Of a stretch of 64,000 nucleotides of DNA, positions 1 through 35,667 are shown piece by piece; position 1 is the stretch's first letter; each line of letters starts with the position of its first letter. Made by a program: the position numbers and the translations under genes. The stretch lies in assembly GCF_003073045.1 (NCBI RefSeq), contig NC_037593.1:1293525-1357524 (forward strand), written 5' to 3'. Below the pieces are notes generated by a model, which did no database searches, was not told where the DNA came from, and worked only from the letters and a program-made list of their open reading frames with translations. The stretch is from Pomacea canaliculata. Its lineage: Eukaryota > Mollusca > Gastropoda > Architaenioglossa > Ampullariidae.

Positions 1-3000
1 AACCATCATAAATTCATATAAAATTTTGTCTCCACAATGATCATCGGCAGATCATTACTATTCTGTCCCCACATTACTATTTAGCACATTAGTGCCATAT
101 TTAGTAGCTCTATCCCCACAGTGGTCATCAACAGATCACTACCATTTACCTCCCAGTCATCACACTATCAGGCGGCAACTGAAGTCGGTCAACTATCTGT
201 TGCTGCAGGTCAGGATGGGGAAGAAAAGGCAATGTCAGCAAACATTTGTACAACCACTATTTCCAGTTTGCTGTGAAGCATCAGGCAATTGTTGTCCTGG
301 TAGAGTTCTAATGGCTTTCTTATATTACGCTAATGTCTGCTATTGTGCCATACCACTCGTTCATGTCAACCAACTGTTGTAGAGTTCTCTCAGATGGTCT
401 TAATGTTTGCTGCTGACCAACAGCCTACTTGCAGTTATTTTGAATAGTTTTTGCTGAAGAACTATTTACAGTTCAAGTGCTGGGAAAAACTGCTTCTTTG
501 AACAGCAGAGTAAATGTCTACAGAATTAAACATTCTTAGATGGTCATCTTAATGTTCAAACATGAGATTTTCTAGCATCATATTTTTAAGACAGGCTCTG
601 CAGGAAACTACAAATGTTGAGCATGGTATGGCTTCTAAGGATGTGTAACTTATGCTAACGAAAGCCTCTTTTAATGAGGTTCTAAACTTACACATTTATC
701 AGATGTGCAGCTTGTGCCAGCTGAAGCCTGTATATTAATGAGCTTCTAAACCTACACTTATCAGAAGTATTCTTAGTGATGAAAAAGTGATACTACTTTA
801 TAAAATGCTAGAATTTAAGAAAGAGAAAGCCTGCATTTAGATGGTGATCAAATCAATATGCAATATATTTCACAAGAAATCATTTCACATAACCATGATG
901 TGTGCTGTTGGGTTGAAACACTCATAGCTTTGAACATATTTCGATTTGAGTTTCCTCCCTTAACTAGTAAACAGGGTGACAATTAGTGAAATGCAAAGAT
1001 TTTCAAACCTCCTTCTCCCCCCAAAAAAATGTGACACAGGTCACTCGGTATGAAGAAAGCATGAGAAATCATAGAAACAATTATAGCCACAAACAAAGCA
1101 CGGAGTTCTAAAGCAGAAGACAGTGATTCAGATCTATCTGAACTATTTGACTTTCATGACAACTGTCAAAAATGACAAAGAAATCGTGGGCGAGCACAGC
1201 TGATAAAATGATGATGGTGACAGTGACACAGAAAGCTACAAAATCCTGATTGTTACCAGTGACAAGGACATTTCACACCCTGCAGAACCTGATTTCAAAA
1301 GTGAGTGGTGCAAAAATCTTTATCCCTTTCCAACACCAATAAATTTCATGACCTCATTAAGTTTACAAAGACTGCTCAATTTACCACCACAAGAGGAATA
1401 TTAGCATTTTACTGACTTTTCACAGATCAAGAAACTGTAAAAGTTATATAAAGAGTCAAACAATTTTTTATGCACAGCAAACTATAGATCAGGTAACGAG
1501 ATTTACAACTTCAAAGACAGGCCAAGACCCAAACAGAACAGAAGAAAGCATGCTATCATACAAGAAGCGAAAAGCTTTTGGAATAACTCTGCATCCAAAA
1601 ATAAAACTGAGATAGCCATAGGAGATGCCTAATATATTTTTTAACAGGGAGAATGCCTTGTCAGGAGGGAATGAGGTAAAACAGTTCATTTCTGAAAAGT
1701 TGTAACTTAAATTATAGTTTTTATTATTCTCCTAACCTCTTTAGTTATATTTTATGAGTTTTTGTTGAAATCTTGAACTTGGTGCATAGCTGAGTATCCA
1801 AGTGAGCGTATGCCATGACACTGCTAATAACATATCCTGAAGAAAGAAGGCCTAGTAACCAAATAGTACAGACTGTCTTTCATTTTGACTCAAGGCCCAC
1901 ACAAAACACAGACACAAGATGGGAAATAATCCTGCATCAATGCAAAGTCTCTTCAAGAAGACAGAAAATCAAATCTCTCAAATATGGCGAAAGTGAATAA
2001 AGCATGACAGAATTTTTCTTAGAGTTGAAGAAATACCCAGCACATGTAGCAGGTTCCACTGAAAGTTTTGTTAATAGCTTCCCTTTTTGTATGCTGCCTC
2101 TTTGCTCAGCATTATCATCCTCTCACTTAAATATTACTGGCAGAGGCTGTGAGCGCAAAAGTATTGGTGCCTTGTACTACATATAAATTATTCTACAATT
2201 CCTTCAAAATGTCTGATAACAGATAACAAACACAGCAGCCTTACAGAAATAGATTTATTTTTTTGATGACATAGTCAAGTCAAGGGTATGTATTAAAGGA
2301 AAGTTTTCTTCTTAACTCAAATGGTCACCTAAACTACCATGGAAAACAAAATACATTCAGTAAAGGCCAACTTTGTTTATGCCTTGAGAACTGTGTTTTA
2401 ATGTCCTGATTATTTTATGATACAATCCAGAAAAGTATGCCAGAAGCCAGGAAGTGAGAACAGGTTCTACTGGCTCTCTATTGGTACACTTTAACTGTAG
2501 CTGCTGTTACTTGCACTTAAGTACATAACAGTGGAACCTGCTATAGCCAGGTACAGCAAGCAAGTAGGTCTTGAGCCATACTAATACCCAGGTACAAGAA
2601 TTTAGTAGCATAATATTTTATTTCCACAGACTGGTGTGGGAAGAGGAATCATTTAAATCCCACAACCTGCTGGATTTCACAAAAATTCTATGAAAACCTT
2701 TCTCCTAGATATACAATGATTGCACATGTCTAAGCCATCATGTTAGCAGAATATAAAAAATATGCTGTGGATAAAATGAGCAGACACACTATTGGCCTCA
2801 AACTAACATTGTTTTCTTAGTTACCAGGTGCAAATTAGCAAAATTCATGTTGAAAAATGGATATAAGAGCAAAGCTGATAAACAAGAATGTTGTTTTCCC
2901 TTTCCATTCTTGTCCCTTTTAGCAGCACAAACACAATAGTACTCATGTCTTGTAAATGCAATATACTTCTTGAGAGCTCTCATTTTTTTTAGTAAGATAT

Positions 3001-5506
3001 TTACTCTAGAGACTCCCTAAGTGAATTTTATGCCAATGATTATTTGAGGTGAGTAAAATGTATGTTTTTAAATACACACAATCTTTCTAATGTGCTTGTA
3101 ATGCGTGCTTGTTGCTGCACACTACTTGATCATGATATAAAGCCCAGTCCTAGGTCACATGTGCAAGTAAGCAGTGACTAACAGTTTAGGTTGAAAAAAA
3201 GAATAATCTTTTCTCTTCTGCTCACTGGGAAAATTTAATGCACTTCCTCTTACTTAGCAACAGTGACAAGAAACCATTTTACAAAAATTAGTTATAATTT
3301 TAGAATGAAAGGCAAAAAAAAAAAAATCTACAACTGAACAATTAAACTATAATCATAAAGACTCTTCTCTGATTTGGAAAATACTACAAATTACAGCCTG
3401 TATGACAAAGATATATCTGAAAGCAAGTTTCAATACTCAAAGAAAACAAAAATGTAAAAAAATATCCATGTGTCAAAATTATTCAATGTGAAAAAACATA
3501 TACACAAACACAGTATAATCAGCATCAAATTTTAGCCATCTGCTTATAAAATAGACACAGGAAAACTATGCCAAGGCACTCAGTAAAGGGAATATGGCCA
3601 GGATCTGATGCTGGTTATGGTGCATCTTCATATCTGGTATGTGCTGTGTGGCTGTGTGCATGAGTGTGCACAAACGCTTTCTCACACTCACAATGTACAC
3701 ATTGTGTGACATCAGCCAATATCTTTCAGTTACAAACAAAAAGCAACAAATGAAACTCAATCAACTTACAAAAATAATTTGATAATTAAAATACACAATT
3801 TTTTACATCTTCTACCAGTTGAAAGCACAACAAAGATTAGCAAAAACTAAACCTACAAGCAGCACAATAATTACAAGGTATTCACTTAGAGTATTAAAAA
3901 AAATTTTTGAAAACAGAAAAAATAAGTTGGTGTCAGTTTTTGGAGTAGAAAATAGCATTTAAATAAAGCCAGAGTGATGGTGCTAAACAAACTACTGGTA
4001 TTAAAAAAAAAATTACCAACAATATCTGGTATAAAGTTCACAGGCTCAATCTTTATATAAATACCTATCACTTCTGATTTGTGAAAATGTGAAAATATCT
4101 AATATGCCATCAATAATATGGTGATGCCAATGTAAATGTGACAAAGATTAGGATGATCAAGATGCTGGCATGCATAATAAAGTCCTTTTACACAGTAGGT
4201 GAACTATAAACTGTACAAGTTCTCTGTAAAAGACTAATGCTGCATAGTAAAAACAGACACCTAGTTTAACTCATAAATCCATCAAAGGACAACCTAGTTT
4301 AACTCACACCAAATGATATGAAAAGATAAATCATCATTTTAAAATGCAGCCACTGTCTCTTTAGTTCCAGAGTTCGCATGTTTAAAGATTAGTACCTATC
4401 CAAGAAAACTGACAAGTGAATAATCAAACTGACAAGTGAATAATCAAGGGTATATAAATGAATAAAAAAAAAATTGATGGTGGTATAAAATGCCACAAAC
4501 AGATTAAAAATATTTTGTGACACAAATTTGGTCCAAGTGACCTTTAAGCACTTTTTAAATAATGGTTTACAGAAACATTTATTCTCTCTAGTTTGGCCAA
4601 TATTAGTGGTGGTGTCTTTCTCAACAAAAGCCACTGACAAATGAGCGATTAGACAACAGCAGATTATTGTCAGCGAGACAGAAGACTGGTGTGACAGTAT
4701 TTGATTGGACTGTCACCTCTTCATGCAATGTCCACCAAACTGCAAAGCTATTGTATTTTTTCACTTTTCTGTTGTTTGAGCACTAGATATAGGCATACCT
4801 GAGAAACTACAGACATACAAATAACAAGACAGGTATACAGACAAACCGCAAGTTTAAGAGGTCTGTTTCTTAGAATTTAAGAATTTAGTATTTGCTCAGA
4901 TTTTTGGATTGTACTTACTTAGCAACCATGAAAGGTGTCTCAAGAACAAGGACTGGATCAAACTACCGAACTGTCACAGAAACATACTCCCTTGATGTAG
5001 CCCAGACGAACAGAAATATGCAGAACATTTTATGGAAGAAAATATAATGTGAGGTAACACATCTGCAGCAACTGGCCAAAATATACATAAAAGCAGATGA
5101 CCATGATTTGGCAAAGTTCATAAATATAACATTCAGAAATTCCAGGCCAGAACAAGTGACAGAAGCAAACAAAACCACGAGCATAAAAGACAAAAATAAC
5201 CTTAAAATCATCCCAAAAAGTGCTAATGAGGTAGGGTGAATAAATGAAAATAAAGTAAAACATGTGACATCATACTTTCATATCATACTACAACATCTGA
5301 AAATAAGATGACATCAAAATGGCATATCTACTTAAAAAAAACCAACAACAGACTCCTCCTCTCACTCTCTCTCTCACATACACATGCCAACACACAAGTA
5401 CACAACTAAATGGCTTTATAATGTCATCTATAAACCTAAAATGGGTGACAAAATTAGCAAACTAACTGTGGCTCCAAAAAAAAAGACTGGTGATGAAAGG
5501 ATGCAC
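1..5506. other. AT-rich flank, no gene recognised
   Basis: This stretch is AT-rich with short open frames only, none with a recognisable domain or flanked by good splice sites. It lies downstream of the KDM2 stop codon and could hold KDM2 3' untranslated sequence, a large KDM2 intron leading to exons outside the window, or intergenic DNA. A 20-bp direct duplication sits near 4406-4445. I searched the minus strand by eye for F-box and leucine-rich-repeat coding sequence that would complete KDM2 and found none. Confidence 0.5.
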
Positions 5507-5726
5507 CTTGTCACAAGGATTCATGCTGTCATAGTACATTCCCAACACACGCTTGTTGCGATATGATGAACAGTCCATGATCCTTTGATGGACATATGAA
5601 TACAGAAGAGTTGGCGGCTTATGTGTTGCATGCATAATGTCTCTAAACGCAGGATGTATCCAGAATGGGATGTACCGATATGCAGATTGTCTCCTAATTC
5701 TTGTTTGGCCACCCTTTGTTGATATT
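5507..5726 (-). CDS. Candidate internal exon of an unrecognised gene
   Basis: On the minus strand a pyrimidine-rich tract ending in TTGCAG is followed by 220 nt with 73 open codons and then a GTGCAT donor. The exon would enter in phase 2 and leave in phase 0. The peptide has a globular, Tyr/His/Arg-rich composition, including YRYIPFWIHPAFRDIM near the start and YRNKRVLGMYYDSMNP near the end. It contains several CpGs (CGG, GCG, CCGCC, CGC) while its surroundings have almost none, as coding exons here tend to do. I do not recognise the family. The phase does not match the last KDM2 exon, so it may belong to another minus-strand gene or be chance. Confidence 0.33.
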
Positions 5727-5907
5727 CTGCAACTTGTGACAATTTCAAGTAAAAGAAAAAAAGTAAAGAGACATAAAAACATGAAAGATCATCCACATAC
5801 AAGCCTTCAGTAAGGTGCAATGCTGCCATCCACCAGGAACACAAAACTACAAGTCTTTGTACTCCTGGGGCTACTATGGCCACTGTATCCAAAGTGACAC
5901 AACGCCA

Positions 5908-6030
5908 TGTGTTCACCTTTGTTTCAGAGTCTCTGGCTGGCCATAGACCAATGTTCACTTTTATTTCACAAGTCTTTGACTGGCCATATAATAACATTCA
6001 TCTTCACTCCACAATTTTTGTACATCTTCT
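5908..6030. repeat. Degenerate ~43-bp tandem repeat
   Basis: Two to three diverged copies of a unit running from GTTCAC through TGGCCATA. The first two copies are similar at most positions and the third has decayed. No function is apparent. Confidence 0.5.
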
Positions 6031-8053
6031 GTATACCCTTGAGGTTTCTTTCTTAGGAAGACTGGATAGTGTGAACCAGACAGCCACATTCATGGTGTTG
6101 GATTCATTTCTGCAAAAGCTACTATAAGCAAATCACAAGCTTGAAGTGTTGAACAACACATATGCAAGCTCTCTCTCTCACACAGACACACAGCACTCCT
6201 ACTTCGGCAACAAGGGAAGCCTAGTCAAGTCTAGCAATAATGAAAGCACAAGCATGCAGGTAGATTTAAAACAGCCATAGAGTGCAACGAAGGGCCCATT
6301 GATCAATATTTAATGTTGATACCAAAAGAAACATTCCACATGCCAATATCTGACAAGGACACAAAACATTTCATAGACAGAAACTGTTAACACTGTCAAC
6401 ACTGTCAACATTTCACATAAAGATATCCACCTGCACAAATCTCACTTAACAAATACATCTTAATTATCAACACTTTATACTGATTATAACATTTAGTGTG
6501 CCAAAAGGCATCTCCAATGAACAGTCATTACAGACAACTATGTTTCTTTACAACAGCAACAAGGACAGTCTGTCTATGACAATCTGTGATCATTGCAATA
6601 CAAAACATATACAAACATGTAAGTACACATTTCAGGTGTGGTGTTTGCAAGTGTAACTCAATAAATGTGTAATGAACTTGTCTAGGATCTACTTGAAGAG
6701 ATGATACCAGATATCTTTTAAGGAAAGATATGCCTGTTCTTAGATGTTCTTTCAAAAAAAAAAAAGGAAAAAAGGAAAAAAGGAAAAAAACCCCCACTTA
6801 GAAATCTAGTGCATGTTCAGAGTTAAAACACTTCCTGTTTTGATGATGCAGATATGTTTGTAGAAAACTTCAATAGCAAGAATGTGAGAAAGCTGACCAG
6901 TGAATATGAGCAGAAAGCTTCCTGATGTGACATTTTATGCAGCAATAATATTGACACTGGAACAAGCAACACTACAGTTGTGAAAGGATTGAGTATGTGA
7001 TGCTGCTGCCTATATTTTGAAATAAACATTGCGAATGTTTACGTACATTGGGTGCTGCCTGGTTCTTGTGGCAAATATTTTAAAATTTCCTTGAAAATAT
7101 TTCTTAAAAAAGAATCTCCAGTCACTCACCCTTATTCACCCAATAATTCTCACAATGGAATCTATTTCTGACTACACTGGAAAGGGGAGAGTAGTCTTTA
7201 AGCTTCTTTCTGAGATCATACTGTTTAACAGATTCTGGAGTAAATTAAAAAAAAAAAAAAAACACCCTTTAATAAATAATAAGACAGTAGAATAAAAAAG
7301 TTCTTAATGTGTACATTATAGAATGCCTGACACTAAAAACTAATAACAAGCCTCCAAAGTTAAAATAACTAGGTACATCTGTTATGCTGCTCTGAAAAAA
7401 ACCCCACTAGGTGTATGTTGGTTTTGAAGTCATGGCACTACTGTGAATACTGTGGGCTTTCTTTTCGTCTATGAGACTTGGTTAAAAGCACGTTAAACAG
7501 GACTACATTTAAATTTCTTTTTTCCAAGAAACTCTACACATTACACACAATCAGGAGATGCTGATTGTCTTCTGAATTTTTAAACAAACTGTGCTAGTGA
7601 TCACAACTGCTTGTGATTTTGAGTTGCTCTTAAGATCTGCACCATAAGAAATAAATATTTAATGTGGTTAATAAACGATTAATTTGTTGTGCATATCAGT
7701 GCTGGAAATTTCAAGTGATAAGGCTGCCAAAGCAGTTAAAGTGCATTCTATAGTCAGGAATCCACAGCCAGAGCAGCACCCTCGCCTGTCAGAAACAGGA
7801 CCTGCTTGTCAGTTCTTAGTTTAGCATCAATATGTTGAGTGGGTACAGGCCAAATACTTCATTAACTGAACAGTTGCACTATATGCTACATAACACTCAT
7901 ACGACAGGTTCTCTACATAAAACTTCCAGTGATACTGGCAATATGTTTAGAAGAATGTTGATTGAAAGTACTGACTTATACCCACTCCTATTGACAGGCA
8001 GTCACCAGCTTTTGGGACTACACCCTGCTACAGGTATTTCTGCCTCAACATGG
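6031..8053. other. Non-coding DNA just downstream of the KDM2 stop
   Basis: No gene is recognised. If transcription of KDM2 ends here, this is its 3' untranslated region. I saw no clear minus-strand AATAAA (TTTATT on the plus strand) in this interval; the first I noted further along is near 2251. Poly-A and poly-purine tracts occur near 6757 and 7246. Confidence 0.5.
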
Positions 8054-32547
<24,494 letters not shown>

Positions 32548-32849
32548 GGTCACTCGTGCATTCACTCTCAAAAACACGGTATTTGTCCAAATTCTAGATG
32601 CTGTTTGTGAAAACGATCTTTCGAATAGAGCGAACTTTTTTTGTATACAAAGTTGTGACGTCACCAAGGGCGGCCGGGTTCAACCACGTGATCGGTCATA
32701 GCGCATGCGCATGTGCCAGAGGGAACTACACGGCGAAGACGCGCGGCCGCGAGGGTTCCGGATGACATGCTATACAGCAATTAATCGTCTGATCATCAAC
32801 GCTGTCAGTCACAGCTGTGACGCCTGCCTCCAAGCTGAGGGGATCTCTA
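32548..32849. promoter_or_regulatory. Probable KDM2/ORAI bidirectional promoter
   Basis: The 302 bp between the KDM2 exon 1 start codon (minus, ATG at 32547) and the ORAI start codon (plus, 32850) contain a palindromic CRE TGACGTCA (32656-32663), an E-box CACGTG (32685-32690) and a perfect NRF1 site GCGCATGCGC (32701-32710). The 32640-32770 segment is CpG-rich. No TATA box is evident, as usual for such housekeeping promoters. That both genes are driven from here is inferred from position. Confidence 0.7.
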
Positions 32850-35667
32850 ATGCAGCCAGTTTCACATACATATCAAGAGTGGTTGTACACATCGCACTCT
32901 GGACAGATGGCGAGTCATCAAAATACAACACTTTCCTGGCGGAGGTTGTATCTAAGCAAAGCAAAATTGAAAGCAAGCAGCCGAACTTCTGCTCTTTTGT
33001 CTGGATTTGCAATGGTAAGAGTAAAATTTTAGCATTGAGATATGTTTAATAACTCAAAATGTCTCATAAATGTTGGCATAATCATTACGGTAGGCACGCA
33101 CGCCCACTCTTTTAATGCCGGTTAGCGCCTGTCCCCAACACGGTGAGGATTGGCTGTCATGGGTTCAACTCTCGTCTCGGGCACGCTGTATTTTCTCTGC
33201 ATGTAGCATCTATTTACAGGGCTGGCTGCCTTGTCGTGATATAGCCTTATTTGCTGGCTTAGCGTAAAACACCAACTCTCCTTCACCCTTGATTAATGCC
33301 ATTATAAAAGTGATACACACTTAACCGAGACTGTATTAATTGCAGAACAATAACCGGAATAAGAGTGCTTGTATTAAAAGAAAATGTTCCAATTGCTGAT
33401 CGAGGACACAATACACACTAACGCTAGGGTCATTAGAAAAACATGTTGAGTACATTATACATCGGAAAAATTTGTACAACATTGACCACAAAGTACTTTC
33501 CATTGCCCAGTCCTGCATGTCTAAAACTGCTCCTGACTATTTGCAAGAGATAGTTCCTCCTTACCAGCCGTCGCGTACCCTGCGCTCAGGCTCCCAGTCA
33601 CACTTTTAAGCTGTGGAATGCTCTGCCATTGTCACTCTCCACCATCACCTCACCAACCACGTTTCGCAAAAGACTGAAGACCCATCTGTTTCTTTCAAAC
33701 CAGTCTTAAACAACCATGAAACACTTCTGTCTATATTTTTTACTTTCCTGGTGTTTTATATATTTGTTCGCTTTACTTTTTCTTCTTTTGTTTTTTTTTT
33801 CCTGCGCAATGAGCATTCTTCTGAATGGATACCTGCGCATTACAAATCAACATCATCATCATCATTGTTGACATGCGTTTGGCTCATGCTTATGCCAATG
33901 AATGGAATCCTCTCCATGTCCACCCTGCAGTTTTTACGAGAGCAGGTTAAAAAAAAACGGCTGGTGATGGTGGAGTGGAGAGAACTAGCTGAGCTTCACC
34001 TTTAGCATTGTATCCAAAACACTTATAAGTGAACTCCCTGATTTTAGCTCAAAGCAGGTATATTTGTCAATACAAGGGAAACAAAAAAACTGTTCCCTCT
34101 CGATACTGAGTCATATTTTTAAAATGGCCTTGACAGCGGATATAGCCATACATTTGGTGATCATTAGAAAGTGAATAAAACATGTACATTCATATAATGT
34201 TAAAACAAAACATTAAATTTAGGTAATAATTTATATTTCTACAAACTAACATCTCCACAATTTACCAAGGAGGCAAACATAATGCTGATGGAGATATAAA
34301 AGTGAATGTCCATATATAAGAGCCTTAAGTATCCACAATTTGCTATGGCTATCAAGAGAAAAAAAATGGAGGCACCTGCAAATTTTGTTTTGTGCTTGTC
34401 TTGTTAAGTATCTTGTTACATCTCTGTTGTTATCTGAGGAGATGCTCTTTTCTGAGTTATTGTAAGAGAAGAATTTTTTAGATCTGTAGTGATAAAATAT
34501 TTTTACTTGAACATTGGAAATTAACTGTTTGTTTCTACATTTATCATGAACTTAAGATTCTTTTGCATTATGATTGGTTGGGAAACCTGTTAAATCTCAG
34601 TGTGTGGAGGTAAAAGACTTTGTACCAAGTGTGAGCATGTTGGGATGGAAGTAGCATAATGACGAAAAAAAGGAGAGATGTATTTTTCCTGCCATAAAAG
34701 GATGCCCCTGGCAGTTATTTTAAACCAGCAACACAGATTCTGAGAAGTACTATTTAAAGGACACATTTGGAAAAAATTCTGATGGTGCTTAGTTTATTTA
34801 GAATAATAATCAGTCAGTTTGATCTGATGTACACATTTGTATTGATGATATTGATAATCTTGTTTTGATGAAGCATTAAATATTATGCTTCTGAATTAAG
34901 TGTGGCAGAAGAGACTCAGTTTGAAGTATATGAAACTATTGAAGCTTAAATAATGTATGTAAATGATATAAAATAATACACATAAAACGAATATTATCTT
35001 GCATTTAAGGCAATGACCATATTCCATATTGCATTGAACCAGAACGGATTGTGAATAAGAATGATGCAATAATATTAATTTTGTGAACTAAGAATGTTAT
35101 TTTAAGTAAGCAGATGAAATATTTAACATTTCTAATGGTCTTCATATGCAGGTGGCAATGGTTGAACTTCAGCTTGAGAAAGACGATAAAGTGCCAGAAG
35201 CCCTGTTGGTGGTATTTGCTGTATGCACAACACTGCTTGTGACAGTCCACTTGGTGGCACTCATGATCTCCACCTGTATCTTACCTAACATGGAGGCCAT
35301 TAGCAGTGGGGAGGGAGCAGCCAGCATACATGGTGTGCAGGCAGTGAACGAGTCTCCCCATGATAAGATGCGGTTGTGTGTGGAAATGGCCTGGGTCTGC
35401 TCTACAGGCCTCGGAATAATTCTCTTTCTCGTTGAAATTGGTATCTTGTGCTGGGTTAAATTTTTTGAGCGGAGCCAGAATGCCGCCATTGCTTCTACTG
35501 TGATAGTGATACCAGCAGGAGTGTTGTTCGTCATATTTTCACTGGTTTTCTATCGAAAACTGATGGCACATAAATATGAACTCCACGAAGAAGGCCTGAG
35601 AGAACTGGAGGATTTGGCACATGCCCTTAGCAATGACAATGAAACACATCGACTCAATGTTGTGTGA
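32850..35667 (+). CDS. ORAI: ORAI, store-operated calcium channel subunit
   Basis: Two coding exons, 32850-33014 and 35152-35667, join in phase 0 to 226 aa. Orai forms the pore of the CRAC channel in the plasma membrane and is opened by STIM when ER calcium falls. The cytosolic stretch [15 protein letters not shown] matches the TM1 approach, with R45 equal to human R91; the selectivity-filter glutamate is E60 (human E106) in VAMVELQL, followed by acidic outer-vestibule residues EKDD. TM2 contains [16 protein letters not shown]3 has the [11 protein letters not shown] glutamate (human E190), and TM4 is followed by a short helix [12 protein letters not shown], the STIM-binding region. The N-terminus lacks the long Pro/Arg-rich tail of human ORAI1, and the 2-3 loop is short. 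An upstream in-frame stop at 32790 supports the chosen ATG. Confidence 0.97.
33120..33290 (+). mobile_element. tRNA-derived SINE, 5'-truncated copy in ORAI intron
   Basis: Homologous along its length to the SINE at 62510-62696, starting at GGTTAGCGCCTGTC within box A and ending in GCGTAAAACACCAA. The flanks share TTAATGCC, a probable short target-site duplication. Both copies point the same way as their host gene. Confidence 0.8.
33470..33870 (+). mobile_element. LINE 3' fragment (RT C-terminal tail) in ORAI intron
   Basis: The frame reads through [20 protein letters not shown], and a shifted frame continues with [20 protein letters not shown] and then KRLKTHLF. This is the conserved C-terminal tail of CR1/L2/Jockey-type reverse transcriptases. 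A GCGCATTACAAAT segment and an (ATC)n run end the element. At least one frameshift is present and the copy is 5'-truncated. Confidence 0.8.

Noticed and set aside
1489-1689. Possible transposase remnant around 1080-1690
   Set aside because: The plus-strand text gives short peptides that loosely recall a transposase, but stops are frequent and no domain motif could be named.
5521-5997. 158-codon minus-strand frame
   Set aside because: It overlaps the better-supported exon candidate in another frame, runs through the 43-bp repeat, and has no recognisable domain.
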